DNA from: Pegoplata infirma
Lineage: Eukaryota; Arthropoda; Insecta; Diptera; Anthomyiidae
Assembly (NCBI GenBank): GCA_963921195.1
Contig: OY992540.1
Location: 172,331,896 to 172,395,895, forward strand
Direction: 5' to 3'
DNA: 64,000 bases
Each line of letters starts with the position of its first letter. Positions within the stretch are counted from its first letter, which is position 1. Below, piece after piece: positions 23,720 through 35,352 of the stretch. A model generated the notes under the pieces. It had not been told where the DNA came from. It did no database searches and saw only the letters and a program-made list of their open reading frames with translations. The translations under genes were made by a program, and so were the position numbers.

Positions 23720-26700
23720 GTTAGGTTAGGTTAGGTTGTAAGTGGCTGCTGACGTTTTACGTCAACACACGTAGACTCTGAGGTCCATTGTGATACCACG
23801 GGATCGTAATAAATTTCCCTACTAGTCCCTGTCGTTAAACCAGTTTGAGCTTCTTATGAAACTCCTTAGATGTTGAATTTTGACATCCGACAAATCTGAA
23901 AGATCGTACAGCTCCCTAGATCCCAGTGAAGCAAGTCGCTGACCAGAAAGTGCCGGGCAATGGCAAATAAAGTGTTCGATGGTTTCCAACTCCTCTTCAT
24001 CCATGCAACTTCGGCAAAAGTCATTCGACGGCACATTTAACCGCTCTGCGTGCTTCCCTATAAGACAGTGTCCGGTAATTATAGAAACCACCGTTGAAAT
24101 CTCTCCTCTTGGAAGCGATATCAGCTCACTTGTGCGCCCCTGATTAAGAGAAGGCCAAATCAGTCGTGTTGTCTCACACGTCCATCCATTTGCCCATCTT
24201 TGATTAGTCTCCGTCGCAGAACAAAGCCGTAGGTTTTGCTTGCAAGTTTCTAGAGGCATACCAACACATTCCAATTCTGTTGGAACCTGTAAGGTAGTTC
24301 CTAGTCTTGCAAGTTCATCGGCTTTGCAATTCCCTGGAATGTCTCTGTGCCCTGGGACCCATATGAGTCGTATGTTAAACTGCTTGGCCATCTCATTTAA
24401 AGACGTGCGGCAGTTAAGGGCAGATCTTGTTTTCAGAAACATTGAATCCAGGGACTTGACCGCGGCTTGACTGTCAGTATAGATGTTGACTGCGGTTGTA
24501 GACAAGACATTGCAGCTCAACCAGTCAGCCACTTCCTTTATTGCCAGCATCTCTGCCTGGTAGACACTGCAATGATCTGGCAATCTACGAGCCAGGCTCA
24601 ATCCAAGCTCTTCCGAATAGACCCCAAAGCCCACTTGTTCGTGCAGCCTCGATCCATCTGTGTAAAAATTTATGGTAGCTCCACTTCCCGGAGTATCCCC
24701 CATCCAAGACTCCCTGGATGGTATCATAGTGGTAAAGTGGCGCTCAAAGAGGCTCAAAGAGGGAGCACAATCCACATTTTGTGGTATTGTTATCTTTTTC
24801 AAGATCGCGCTATGGCCACAATCGCTGCTCCTCCATTGCAGCGTGCTATTAAGTCGAATTGCCGACGCAGCTGCATACTGCCTACCCAATATGTCCAAGG
24901 GTATCAGGTGAAGGAGGATTTCTAATGCAGCCGTAGGTGTAGTACGAAGAGCACCAGTGATGCACATTGACGCCATTCTCTGTACCTTCGTGATAAAGAC
25001 ACAGTTCGCTTTTGTTTCTAAAGCAGGCCACCAGACAATGATTCCATACAGCAAAATTGGACGCACCACTGCTGTATAGATCCAATGAACGACTTGAGGG
25101 CTAAAACCCCATCGTTTTCCAATGGCCCTTTTACAGGAATACAAAGCAATCGTTGCTTTTCTCACCCGTTCCTCAATATTACGCCTGAAATTCAGCTTCC
25201 TATCTAGAAATACTCCAAGATACTTGGCTCCATCTGAGAAGGTGATTTCAGTACCGTCCAGAGAAATAGGATCAAAAGCAGGAATCTTATTTTTCCTTGT
25301 AAATAAAACAAGCTCTGTTTTACTAGGATTAACTCCTAGACCACAGTCTCTTGCCCATTTAGACAGATCTTTCAGAGAACCCTGAAGAATGTCCCGCAAT
25401 GTTGGCAGATGCTTCCCCTTTACCGCTATCGCGACATCGTCAGCATATGCGACAACATGACAACCACGTGCTTCTAGAGATAGTAGCATTGAATTCAGTG
25501 CCAGGTTCCAAAGAAGCGGCGAAAGAACACCTCCTTGTGGTGTGCCCCTATTGACAAATCGAGATATGACGGACGCTCCCAATTCAGACGTTATACGTCT
25601 ACTGGCAAGTAGGCTTTCCACCATTAAAACGATTTCACGCTTTACTCCCAGACCAGACAATGCCAATATTATCGATTCTGGGATGACATTATTAAAAGCC
25701 CCCTCAATATCAAGAAAGGCCACCATAGTGTACTCCTTTACCGAAAGCGATCTCTCGATGGTACCAACGAGCTCATGAAGAGCTGTTTCCGTTGATCGTC
25801 CCTTGCTGTATGCATGTTGCTTTGTCGAAAGCAACCTCGGGTCAATCACTCTACGCAAATATGAGTCTATCATTCGTTCCATTGTCTTTAACAAAAAAGA
25901 AGACAGACTAATTGGTCTGAAATCCTTCGGAGCTGTGTGGGAACTTTTCCCAGCCTTCGGGATAAATACGACTCTGGTATCCCTCCATTTTAAAGGAATG
26001 TACGACCAGTTGATGCATGCTGTGTATAGATTATACAGCAACGGGGCTATATAGTCCGACACTTGCTGCAACTCAGCCGGGATTATACCATCAGGTCCCG
26101 GGGATTTATAGGGCCTGAAGCTTTTTATCGCCCAGATTAATGTTGGCATATTTATTATTTCCGAAGCAATTTCAGATGCTTGGGCGTCAGAACGTTCCAA
26201 AGCTTGAAACGGCGTCATGGAATTGCCCGGAAAATGCGTGTTTAAAAGGAGATCCAGCGACTCTCCACTGGAGGAAGACCACACCCCATTAGGATCTTTC
26301 AGGTATCCCAGGGTGCAAGGAGAAGAAGCCAGAACCTTGCGCAGCCTGGATGCCTCAGAAACGTCTTCTATGTTTCCACAGAAGTTTTTCCAAGAATCAC
26401 ATTTTGCATTTCTGATCATCTTTTTATAACTCTTAAGTTGCAGCCTGTATGCAGACCAGTCCTCGTCCGCTCTTGAAAATTTAGCCTTATTAAAGAGCTT
26501 TCTGCAGGAATCTCTGCTCGTCTGCAACACATTTGACCACCAAGGTGGCTTTTTTTTCCCTCTAGGCTTTGCAGAAGGGCAAGACGCATCCAGGCACCTA
26601 TTACAAACATTTGTTATATGGTCAACCAGACAGTCAATTTGCGCCAAACTATGTGGTTTAGATAAGGGTACTTCATCCAAAAGCAAAGAAAAAGTCTCCC

Positions 26701-26884
26701 TATATTTCACCCAGTTTGTTCTCCTCAGATTTCTAGAGACTGTCTCAACCGGGGCACGCTCCCTGAGTAAAAACTCAATGTAGCGATGATCTGAGAAAGA
26801 ATGCTCTTCCAAAACTCTCCAGTCATCAATTCTATCAGACAATGTATCTGATACAAGTGTTACGTCAAGAACCTCTTGCCGCGT
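23720..26884 (-). mobile_element. LINE B: 5'-truncated RNase H-type LINE (LOA/I-like)
   Basis: Minus-strand element whose 3' tail reads GGTTAGGTTAGGTTAGGTT on the plus strand. ACGTAAG occurs at 23713-23719 and 26885-26891 as a 7-bp duplication. The 5' end is truncated inside the endonuclease domain. It lies tail to tail with LINE A, separated by about 60 bases of host foldback DNA. Confidence 0.85.
23822..26884 (-). CDS. LINE B ORF2 remnant: endonuclease end, RT, RNase H
   Basis: Open from the truncation point to the stop, about 1,020 residues; 1,006 if numbered from a TTG at 26842, which is not a natural start. In that numbering: endonuclease SDHRYIEF at 17-24; RT from about 240 to 520 with D378 (FLDIEGAF) and YADD 466-469; RNase H with D729, E764, D790 and D842; zinc finger C943-X2-C946-X10-H957-X4-C962. 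All RT and RNase H catalytic residues are intact and no internal stop is present, so the insertion looks recent. It lacks most of the endonuclease and the 5' promoter and ORF1, so it is not autonomous. Confidence 0.9.
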   Translation of the reverse strand, partial: TRQEVLDVTLVSDTLSDRIDDWRVLEEHSFSDHRYIEFLLRERAPVETVSRNLRRTNWVKYRETFSLLLDEVPLSKPHSLAQIDCLVDHITNVCNRCLDASCPSAKPRGKKKPPWWSNVLQTSRDSCRKLFNKAKFSRADEDWSAYRLQLKSYKKMIRNAKCDSWKNFCGNIEDVSEASRLRKVLASSPCTLGYLKDPNGVWSSSSGESLDLLLNTHFPGNSMTPFQALERSDAQASEIASEIINMPTLIWAIKSFRPYKSPGPDGIIPAELQQVSDYIAPLLYNLYTACINWSYIPLKWRDTRVVFIPKAGKSSHTAPKDFRPISLSSFLLKTMERMIDSYLRRVIDPRLLSTKQHAYSKGRSTETALHELVGTIERSLSVKEYTMVAFLDIEGAFNNVIPESIILALSGLGVKREIVLMVESLLASRRITSELGASVISRFVNRGTPQGGVLSPLLWNLALNSMLLSLEARGCHVVAYADDVAIAVKGKHLPTLRDILQGSLKDLSKWARDCGLGVNPSKTELVLFTRKNKIPAFDPISLDGTEITFSDGAKYLGVFLDRKLNFRRNIEERVRKATIALYSCKRAIGKRWGFSPQVVHWIYTAVVRPILLYGIIVWWPALETKANCVFITKVQRMASMCITGALRTTPTAALEILLHLIPLDILGRQYAAASAIRLNSTLQWRSSDCGHSAILKKITIPQNVDCAPSLSLFERHFTTMIPSRESWMGDTPGSGATINFYTDGSRLHEQVGFGVYSEELGLSLARRLPDHCSVYQAEMLAIKEVADWLSCNVLSTTAVNIYTDSQAAVKSLDSMFLKTRSALNCRTSLNEMAKQFNIRLIWVPGHRDIPGNCKADELARLGTTLQVPTELECVGMPLETCKQNLRLCSATETNQRWANGWTCETTRLIWPSLNQGRTSELISLPRGEISTVVSIITGHCLIGKHAERLNVPSNDFCRSCMDEEELETIEHFICHCPALSGQRLASLGSRELYDLSDLSDVKIQHLRSFIRSSNWFNDRD

Positions 26885-27122
26885 ACGTAAGACCGACCCC
26901 TAGTAAATTTTGCGCTTCAACATTTTTTCTGAACAAATCAACTACCTATTTCCATTCTTTAAGTCACATTTTTATGAAATTAGCAATAATCTTCCTAGAA
27001 GAGTCAAATGTATGACCGACCCTGAATGTTTTTTTTATTGGGATATTTACGTGAAATTTCTAGATTTTTACTTTAGCTTTATGATGCTTTCACCAGACAG
27101 ACGGGCATTGCTATTGGACCTT

Positions 27123-27324
27123 TTTTCAATACATATCTACCCTCTATCTTCAATGCTCAAGGTGGTCCCCATACAATTTTTTTATTTTTTACAAACATGT
27201 TTTATATTGGCAAAAAACTGGAGTCGGATCGGTCAAAATTTGAAATTTCCCTTTTTAAAATGACGCTATATCGGAAAGTAAAGGAGATAACCACACCCAC
27301 TAAGCCACATAATTTAGGCCTCTA
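27123..27324. other. Short spacer
   Basis: No feature recognised between the foldback arm and the next MITE. Confidence 0.5.
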
Positions 27325-27646
27325 CCCAGCAAATTTTTGCTTTACTAGTGATGTGTTTTGTTATTAGAAAAAATATTAGTAAGTAATTACATTTTTAAAT
27401 ATAACCCATTATTTTAACAAGGCAGTGAGACAAAAATAATTAGTTACAAGTAAGGAATAAAGAAGTAGAAAGTAACTACTACTCGCCTTACGAGTAGGGA
27501 GTTGATATTATTAATAAGTACTAGCATGTTATAAGTCACTAGTGGCTTTTGAACTTAAAATAATTAGAGTGGTAATGGGTACTCATTATAAATAATGCAT
27601 GAAGTAATGATTACTTTTGTCAACTCATTACCAAGATTTTGCTGGG
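27325..27646. mobile_element. 322-bp MITE with CCCAGCAAA ends, TA duplication
   Basis: TA|CCCAGCAAATTTTTGC at the left and CAAGATTTTGCTGGG|TA at the right. TAATNACTTACTA-like motifs repeat in both directions inside. No frame. Confidence 0.75.
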
Positions 27647-27648
27647 TA

Positions 27649-28610
27649 CTAGCATATTGTCCACATATATTTTTTTAAAAAATCTGATAACAAACAAAAA
27701 AAGAAAAAAAAAAATGCCAAGCGTTTAAAGTGTTCGTATGCAAAAGGTATCCTGATTTAAGGGGTTCTACTGTCTCCCCCGTACAACTTCCAAACTTAAG
27801 CTCGAAAATACGTTAGGTCCAGTACTTACTGAATGGCTGAATTATTTCCAAAAAATTAGCTATTTCCCGCACTGTGTGAACGTTGATTAAAAGTTGTTAT
27901 TGTACTGAAAAATAATTTCGGTCATATGTGGCGTATGATTTACATTTATTTCAAAATAGTTTTGTCCCATGTGGCGTATGATTATTACCTATTTGCCATT
28001 TGTAGAGAAAACAAAAAAATATAGAACTATTAAAATGAATTTAAAACAAAACAATTCGAAAGCGGTTAAAGTTCGAAAAAATTAGGTTTTTGGACCAAAA
28101 TTCATGTCCGAATTTTTTAATCAAATCCGGCTCAAAAATTAGCAATTTTTGCGTACTTTTTGGGAAAAATATTAAAAAATTCCAAAATAGCGATTTTAGT
28201 CCACAGATGCTGACTTTTAAACAGACAAAATTATTTGTTATGCAAATTGGTCCCAAAAGTTGGAAAATGTTAAGAATGTTATCTAAAAAATATTTAAAAA
28301 TATGAAAACGCAATTTTGGTTCAAAAATGCTGATCAGCGATTTTTGGCATTTTTTCACATAACATCAGACGTGGATCCAGGGGGGAGAATGAGATTTTTC
28401 TTGCTTGCAAAAAAAAAAACGGTTTGTCAAAAAACCGGTTATCCGGTTTGAAAACAAAAATTGCAATCAAAAATACTTCTTTTAACATAAGTTTATTATT
28501 TTAACTTTACAAAAAAAAAACTACTACTAATGGATCGCCTTCGATTTTCGATATAATGGGGTAAAAATGAGGTTGTCTTAGTTTTTTTTTAATTTCTACT
28601 AAAGTGTAAT
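27649..28610. other. AT-rich DNA without recognised features
   Basis: Contains two near-direct copies of CATATGTGGCGTATGAT (about 27922 and 27967) and low-complexity frames only. Confidence 0.5.
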
Positions 28611-29030
28611 TTTTTTTTTTTTAAGAAGCAACACTCAGGCAATGCTGCCTATTAATTACTAATGTAACCGTGATGCTTCTTTTGGAAAGGGGATAGAAGA
28701 GAGATGAAAGATTGGAAAGATAGAAGGGCTTCAGTATGGCAACACTGTAATTGCGCATGTTGTTATTTTTAGAACAGTTGTTGCATCGCCATCTGTTACT
28801 GATCTGGCGAATTATTTTGAAGCTGTGTTTAATAGCCATTATTTTATTATTTTACTTCGTTGACGTTTTTAGTGCTATTTATCAACGAAGGAGGGTGCTG
28901 CGATAGATATTTGTCATAAATAGAAACTAATAACTATTTGAAAAAAATGTTGTTCTGCCTGAGCTGAAAATCGAACTCAGGCTTACTGGCTAGTAGTCCA
29001 ACGCGCTAACCACTGAGCCACAGCACCCTC
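28611..29030 (-). mobile_element. tRNA-derived SINE, copy 1
   Basis: Reverse complement of SINE copy 2 at 44404-44840, closely similar over its whole length. The tRNA-like head starts GAGGGTGCTGTGGCTCAGTG (29030 downward) with A-box and B-box (GTTCGATTTTC) sequences. The tail ends in TGTTGCTTC and a homopolymer at 28611-28624. It would be transcribed by RNA polymerase III and mobilised by a LINE (family knowledge). Confidence 0.85.
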
Positions 29031-29209
29031 ATTTTTGTAAAAAAAGGCACCAGAGAAAAAAATAAAAATATGTTTCATAGCCTCATTTTTTGGATAAAAT
29101 CAATTTGAGCAAGTTGATCCCGGTCTTCAAAAAATCTGAAAAAAAACTCAAAAATCTTTTAGGCTAAGAATTCATATTTCGTTTCAAGAGTTGCAAAAAA
29201 AAAATTGGT

Positions 29210-29580
29210 GAAACGCTCTAATGTAGAGCTAGGCTATTCCATATTTTTCTTTGTGTTACATTCTTTTAAAACTTTCATACGTTTCGTTCTATCTCTCTTA
29301 GTTTTAGAGATATCAACATTTACTTATAACTAAATTCTAAGAAGCTATTAAATAATTCCAAGAAGTTATTACCTTTATTCTAAAAAGTACCCTTTTTTAA
29401 TTCTAAGACGAGAAATACGGTGAAGTTATTTTTAGTAAACTTTAACTAAACTTGAACTTAATTATGTGTATATATTTTTAAGAAATATATTATAAAAATA
29501 AAGATCTGTTTCTATGATATGGGAAAAAATTCTTTTACAGTAATTTTTTTTTCAAAAAAAAAAAAAACATTAAGTTCTTA
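29210..29580 (-). repeat. 'ACTAAGC' family fragment, copy 4
   Basis: Reverse complement of about 42230-42540: shares AACTAAATTCTAAGAAG, TTTTTAGTAAACTTTAACTA, AACTTGAACT and AAAAATAAAGAT blocks in the same order. Neither the end nor the core is complete. Confidence 0.6.
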
Positions 29581-29922
29581 AAGGGTTCTTTCTTATTGAA
29601 AAGAAATGTCTAAAATGGTTTTTAATTTTGCTAATTTTGGCCGAGGAAAGTGGTCAGCAAAAGCATACACACAAAAAAACTTTGTCAAATTACAAGAAAA
29701 AGTTTTACCAATATTTGACAGTTTTTGATCGAAATTTCTTTTTTTTTTTTTGTAATTTTACAATTGTTTTTGTTATTTTACAAAGTTCCAAGTTTTTTTT
29801 TTTTTTAAATCTAGTAAATTCAATAAAATTCCTTGGAAGTCTTATTGTGCAAACAAACTGTAAACTTACAATTTTATTGGTAAAAATCTTGTTAAATTGC
29901 AAAAAAGTTCGTAATTTTACTA

Positions 29923-32827
29923 CACACAAAAAAAAATCTAGGTAATATTACCTAAAATTATAGTATAAAAATACCTTAGCGCCAGGCAAACGGGGCATTT
30001 GCTAAGTTAAAAGGTAATGTTACTTAAAAGCTAAGGTAATTCCTATGTTCGAAAATTTATTATGGTTGACAGAAATACACCTTAGCTTTTTAGGTAAAAT
30101 AGCATTGATAAATAGGTGATATTACGTAAATAATTGGGTAGTATTACCTTGTATTAGTAATGGCTTTTTTACACCATTTCCTTTTAAAACTTAAATAAAA
30201 ACTACGAAAAGTTTATTATTTTTAATTAATTTATTTTTTTTTATTTTTTGAATGCTTACAAATTTTAAAGAAAAGTTGATAATAAGAAAAATGTCTCAGA
30301 ACTTTATGAAGAACTCAAAATCTGAAAATTTTTCTGTTATTAAACATTTTTAAATTGAAATACTCTCAGATTCTAAAACATTTCTACAGAAAATACTCAG
30401 TTTCTGGATATTTTTTTCTTTTAAAAAATCTGAGATCTCAGAATCTGAAAATATTTCTATAGAAAAATGTCTCACAATTCAGAATATGAGAACTTTTCTA
30501 TAGAAAATTGTATCAGAATCTGAGAATTTTTCTATAGAAAAAATGTCTCAGAATCTGATAATTTTTATATAGAAAACATGTCTCAGAATCTAAGAATTTT
30601 TCTACAGAAAAAGCGTTTCAGGATCTGAGAATTTTTCTTAAAAAAAAATGTCTCAGAATCTGTGAATTTTTCTATAGAAAAAATGTCTCAGAATCTTAGA
30701 ATTTTTCTATAGAAAAAATGTCTCAGAATCTGAGAATTTTTCTATAGAAAAAATGTCTCAGAGTTTGAGAATTTTTCTATAGAAAAAATTTTCAGCATAT
30801 AAGAGTTAGAATCTGACAATTTTACTATATAAAAAATTTCGGGTTCTGACACATTTTTCAATAGAAAAAATCTCAGATTCTGAGACATTTTTCTAAAGAA
30901 AAAATCTCAGATTATGAGACATTTTTCTAGAGAAAAAATATCAGATTCTGAGACATTTTTGTATAGAAAAAATATCAGATTCTGAGACATTTTTTTATAA
31001 AAAAAATCTGAGATTCTGAGACATTTTTGTATAGAAAAAAATCTTAGATAGACATTTTTGAATAGAAAAACTCTCAGATTCTAAGACATTTTTGTATAAA
31101 AAAAAATCGCAGATTCTGAGACATTTTTGTATAGAAAAAATCTAAGATTCTGATAAATTTTTGTATAGAAACACTCAGATTCTGAGAGATTTTTCTATAG
31201 AAAAAATTTCAGATTCTGATAAATTTTTTTCTATAGAAAAATGCTCAGATTTTTAGACATTTTTCCTACAGAAAAATGTCTATGAAATGTCTATGAGAAA
31301 AACTCTGAGATTCTGATAAATTTTTGTGTAGAAAAACTCTCAGATTCTGAGAGATTTTTCTATAGAAAAAATCTCAGATTCTGATAATTTTTTTTTCTAT
31401 AGAAAAAATCTCAGATTCTCAGACATTTTTCTGTAGGAAAAATGTCTGAAAATCTGAGTATTTTTCTATAGAAAAACTATGAGATTCTGAGACGTTTTTT
31501 CTTTTCAAAAGTTTTCAGAATCTGAGGTATTTTTCAACAGAAAATTTCTCAGATTCTGTAAAATTTTTTCTATACACAAATTTTCAGATTCTTTTCTATA
31601 GAATATCTTGAAAAAAATCTCTGAATTTTCTAAAAAAAATTGAGACATTTTTTCTATGGAGATTCTAAGACATTTTTCTATAGAAAAAATCTCAGATTCT
31701 GAGACATTTTTGTATAGAAAATTCTCAGATTCTGAGGTATTTAGTATAGAAAAAATCTCAGATTCTGAGACATTTTTGTATGGAAATCATCTCAGATTCT
31801 GATAAAATTTTGTATAGAAAAACTCATAGATTTTGAGAGACTTTTCTATAGAAAAAATTTCAGATTCTGAATCATTTTTCTATAGAAAAATCTCAGAAAA
31901 AATGTCTCAGAATCTGAGAATTTTTCTATAGAAAAAATGTCTCAGAATCTTAGAATTTTTCTATAGGAAAAATGTCTCAGAATCTGAGAATTTTTCTATA
32001 GAAAAAATGTCTCAGAATTTGAGAATTTTTCTATAGAAAAAATGTCTCAGAATCTGAGATTTTTTCTACAGAAAAAATGTCTCAGATTTTGAGAATTTTT
32101 CCATAGCAAAAATGTCTCAGAATCTGAGAAATTTTCAATGGAAAAAATGTATCGGAATCTGAAAATTTTTCTGTAGAAAAATTGTTTCAGAATAAAATAA
32201 TTTTTGCAGAAAACATCTATGGAACTGAGACTGAAAGATTTTCAGATTCTAAGACTTTTTTCACAAAATTCGCAGATTTTGAAATATTTTTTATAGAAAA
32301 ATGTCTTTTTCGCATTTTTTCTATGTGGAAATACGGTTGAGAAATATAGATGATTCTCAGATTTTTCTTAATTCTAGTATTCTTGGGGATTTTTTTTTTG
32401 TAAATGATGCTTCTTAAAACTGGGTCGCTGGATCCTTAGTTTTTGACGACTTCTTTATATTTACGTTATCTAAAAAACTGTAAAAAAAATAATTTATTTT
32501 TACATAATTAATTTGCTAATAAAGTTAATTACATTGCTGGTCTAATTTATCGCGAATTGTTAGTTTTTATGATTTGATTTTTATTGCGTTTAACAATTTT
32601 TAAAAAATATTCTAAAAATGTTGGATGTTTGTATTTTTTATTAATTTTAAAATTATTGTCAAAAACTTTTTCGAAGTTCTACCTTATTTGAATAGTAAAA
32701 GTTGCATAGCCAATAGGTATTTAAATTACATAGTGCTAAGGTAATAAACCTTATATTTTTGATTTCAAAGAAAAAATAAATACCTATGCCAGCTAAGGAA
32801 TTGTTACCTCGATTATTTTTTTGTGTG
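29923..32827. mobile_element. TA element carrying a doubly palindromic satellite
   Basis: TA|CACACAAAAAAAAATCTAGG at the left and GATTATTTTTTTGTGTG|TA at the right; inner GGTAATATTACCT/GGTAAC motifs also pair. The interior is dominated by an array at about 30290-32330. No coding frame. Confidence 0.75.
30290..32330. repeat. Array of about 34-bp doubly palindromic unit
   Basis: Unit of the form AATGTCTCAGAATCTGAGAA plus TTTTTCTATAGAAAAA. Both halves are palindromic, so strand orientation is partly ambiguous; segments read as GTCTCAGAATC (30440-30790, 31900-32200) alternate with GATTCTGAGAC (30830-31870). Strongly degenerate. Confidence 0.85.
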
Positions 32828-33036
32828 TATTAATTCTAGTAAAATAGTCACGAAAGCTCCTTGTAAGTTTTATCGCATCAAAAAATTTTAAATTTACAAT
32901 TTTATTGGTAAAAAGCTTGTAAATCAACAAAATTGTTAGTAAAAATCTTGTAAAATTACTAGGAATTCTCTTCAAATAGGAGGTAGCAAAAAAAAGTTAC
33001 AAGCTCTTCTTGTCGTTTTACAAGGTTTTTTTAGTG

Positions 33037-33863
33037 CTGTGCTAAGATACAGTAACACCATTAAAAATTAACACCCATTTAAAGAAACGATATAAAAGTT
33101 ACAAAAAAAAGGAACTCGAGAAGTGCTAATATTTTGGCCAAGACTTTAAACATTTATTCAAATATAGAATATTTTTAAATTATAGTTACCACTTTCATTT
33201 TATTCACACATTGACAAACAAAGAAAGTTTAATGTAGTTTTAAATATTATTGGCCTTAGACCAAATATGTGAGAACCAATTCACAAAAAAAATACACACC
33301 AGAATACGCAGCATTCACCAACTACTCGTACTACATTCAAAAAAATACATTTTCCGGTTTTCCACTTGAACTATTAAGAAGTTGTTGAGCCAAAAATATG
33401 TATGAAAAGAAAATTGGTTTAAAAAAAAAATATTTAAAGTAAAAGTGAATTACGACAATGTTCTAAAAAGAAAAGAATTCCTCTTAAAAATACACACAGT
33501 TATTTTTACAAGAGCCAAAAAAAAACCCCAAAACTCACCCCTCCAAAGAGAAAGTATAAATAAATGTAGAATTATTCTATAGAACAGTTTGTTTAGTGGC
33601 ACTTACTTAAGTAATACATATTTAAATATTCATTGTTGTATTTAAGTTTTTGGTTGGTCTGTATGCAAGCAGAATCTTTTGTTTGAGTGTAATTGTAAAT
33701 TTATTTAATAGTATCATATCATAAACTTTAATATTTAAACTAGGCCAATTAAGTCATTAACTAGAGCTTGTTGTCTCACTTCTTATCGTCATCTTTATCA
33801 AGCAACAGTACCATCACCTCTAACCCTCTGGTGTTAAAACACTCAACAAAGTTTAATTAAGAG
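33037..33863. other. AT-rich DNA without recognised features
   Basis: No gene or repeat structure identified. Confidence 0.5.
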
Positions 33864-34076
33864 CATTTGCTGACTGCGGTGGTTGCTGTAATTATCAGAT
33901 ACTGTCTTAAAGGAAAGCATGGAGAGAGGTTAAATGTGCCGTCAAATGATTTTTGCCGGAGTTGCATTATCTTCTATTGTCCGGTTCTTTCTAGTCAGAA
34001 ACTTGCTTCACTGGGATCTAGGAAGTTGCACTATCTTTCTGATTTGTAAGATGTCAAAATTCGATATCTTAAGATT
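33864..34076 (+). pseudogene. Decayed 3' fragment of a LINE B relative
   Basis: Reads GERLNVPSNDFCRSC, then after a deletion LASLGSRKLHYLSDL, matching the RNase H/zinc-finger tail of LINE B. An internal deletion removes the HX4C half of the zinc finger, and a stop follows YLSDL while nucleotide similarity runs on to about 34076. Confidence 0.85.
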
Positions 34077-34219
34077 CCCAAAATTCTTTAACAAATTTCA
34101 GAATTTGGTATCAAATAATATGTGCAATGTAAAAAAGAATCTAAAAATGTTCCTTTCCTTTAGAAATTCGAAAACTTTCTGCCACAAAATGTCTTAAATT
34201 CATTATTTTTTTTTTTTTC

Positions 34220-35176
34220 AGAATTTAAAACTTAAGATTCGAATAGAAAAGTGTCTCAGACCTTAAGATTTACTTACACAAAAAATGGATCTTATTGTAA
34301 GTAAAATGTAGTGAAAACTTAAAAATGTATATTATCTCAGAAAAAAATCTTCTCAGAATCTGATATTTATTCAGACTTTTTCTAACGAAATCAATTCAAC
34401 GAATCTGGGACTTTGTCTTTCGGCAAAATGACTTTGAATCTGAGACTTTTGCTAAAGAAACTTTTTTAAAAAAATAAAGTAATTTTTAGAAAAAAAAATA
34501 CTTTTTAGACAAAAAGTACTTTTTCAAAATTTAAATTTCTTATTACTTTTTTTAAAAAAAGATACTTATTTAGAACAAAGTACTTTTTTTCTAAAAAAGT
34601 AGTAAGAAATTTACTTTTGAAGTAAAAATGTACCTTTCTAAAAAAGTACTTTTTTCTTTTTTTTTAGAAAAAAGTACTTTTTTTTATACCGGGGTTGAAT
34701 CCCATCACTTTTTCTACAAAAAAATGTCTCAGAATCTGATACTTTTTCTATAGAAAAATGTTTCAGAATCTGATACTTTTTCTATTGAAAAATGTCTTAG
34801 AGTCTGAGCCTTTTTCTATAGAAAAAAGTGTCAGAATCTAAGACTTTTTAATAGAAAAATGTCTCAGAATCTGAGAAAATTTCTAGTTAAAAATAACTCA
34901 GAAATTGAGTATTTTTCCATAGAGAAATGACAAAGAATCTGAGGCTTTTCCTATAGAAAAATGTTTCCGAATCTAAGACATTTTTTTATAAAAAAATGTT
35001 GCAGAATCTGACACTTTTTTATAGAAAAATATCTCAGAATCTAAAACTTCTTTAATAGAAAAAATGTCTCAGAATATAAGACTTAAAAATTTTAAAGAAT
35101 TATATTGCCGAAGTTTTCAAACTTACACAAAAATAAAGAACTGTATAATCAAATATTTCGGAAAAACTTTTTCGGA
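34220..35176. repeat. Further array of the CTATAGAAAAATGTCTCAGA unit
   Basis: Same unit as 30290-32330, here mostly as AATGTCTCAGAATCTGA plus CTTTTTCTATAGAAAA, more degenerate. The array resumes at about 38935-39310 beyond LINE C, so LINE C was inserted into it. A TACTTTTTNNAAAAAAGTA-rich stretch sits at 34470-34690. Confidence 0.75.
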
Positions 35177-35352
35177 ATCTAATTAGTTTGAGTTGAGTTG
35201 AGGGTGGGTTGTACAAGCCTAAAAATATAGTTAATTTTCTAGGCAAGTCCATGGCGCTCAGACTTAAAATAGTCCATTGTACCGTACCCTGAAAAGAGAG
35301 ATTAAGTAAGGGTGATAAAAGGTTGAGAAGAAAAAGAAGGAAAAGTGCTTGT

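Larger units (their letters stand above)
20285..27122. mobile_element. Small foldback element split by four insertions
   Basis: Left arm pieces 20285-20508 and 21564-21650, and right arm 26885-27122, are inverted copies: both contain GCATCATAAAGCTAAAGT, ATCTAGAAATTTCACGT, AACATTCAGGGTCGGTCAT, TTTGACTCTTCTAGG and GGGGTCGGTCTTAC. The middle spacer is about 23652-23719. With the inserts removed the element is only some 600 bp. Inserts are 20509-21563, LINE A (with its own MITE) and LINE B. The outermost ends and duplication were not identified. Confidence 0.7.
29668..33036. mobile_element. Outer TA-type inverted-repeat element with TTGTAAAATTACAAG motifs
   Basis: Left CACACAAAAAAACTTTGTC and right AAGGTTTTTTTAGTG form imperfect inverted ends; TA precedes the left end, the right duplication is unclear. 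ACAATTTTATTGGTAAAAA occurs in both halves, and TTTACAAG/CTTGTAAA motifs recur. A second element is nested at 29923-32827. Confidence 0.55.

Noticed and set aside
23634..23738. Telomeric TTAGG tract or internal telomere relic
   Set aside because: Each short tract is the 3' tail of a LINE with its own target duplication.
24240..26429. Several plus-strand frames of 70-150 residues
   Set aside because: They are antisense shadows of the LINE B reading frame.
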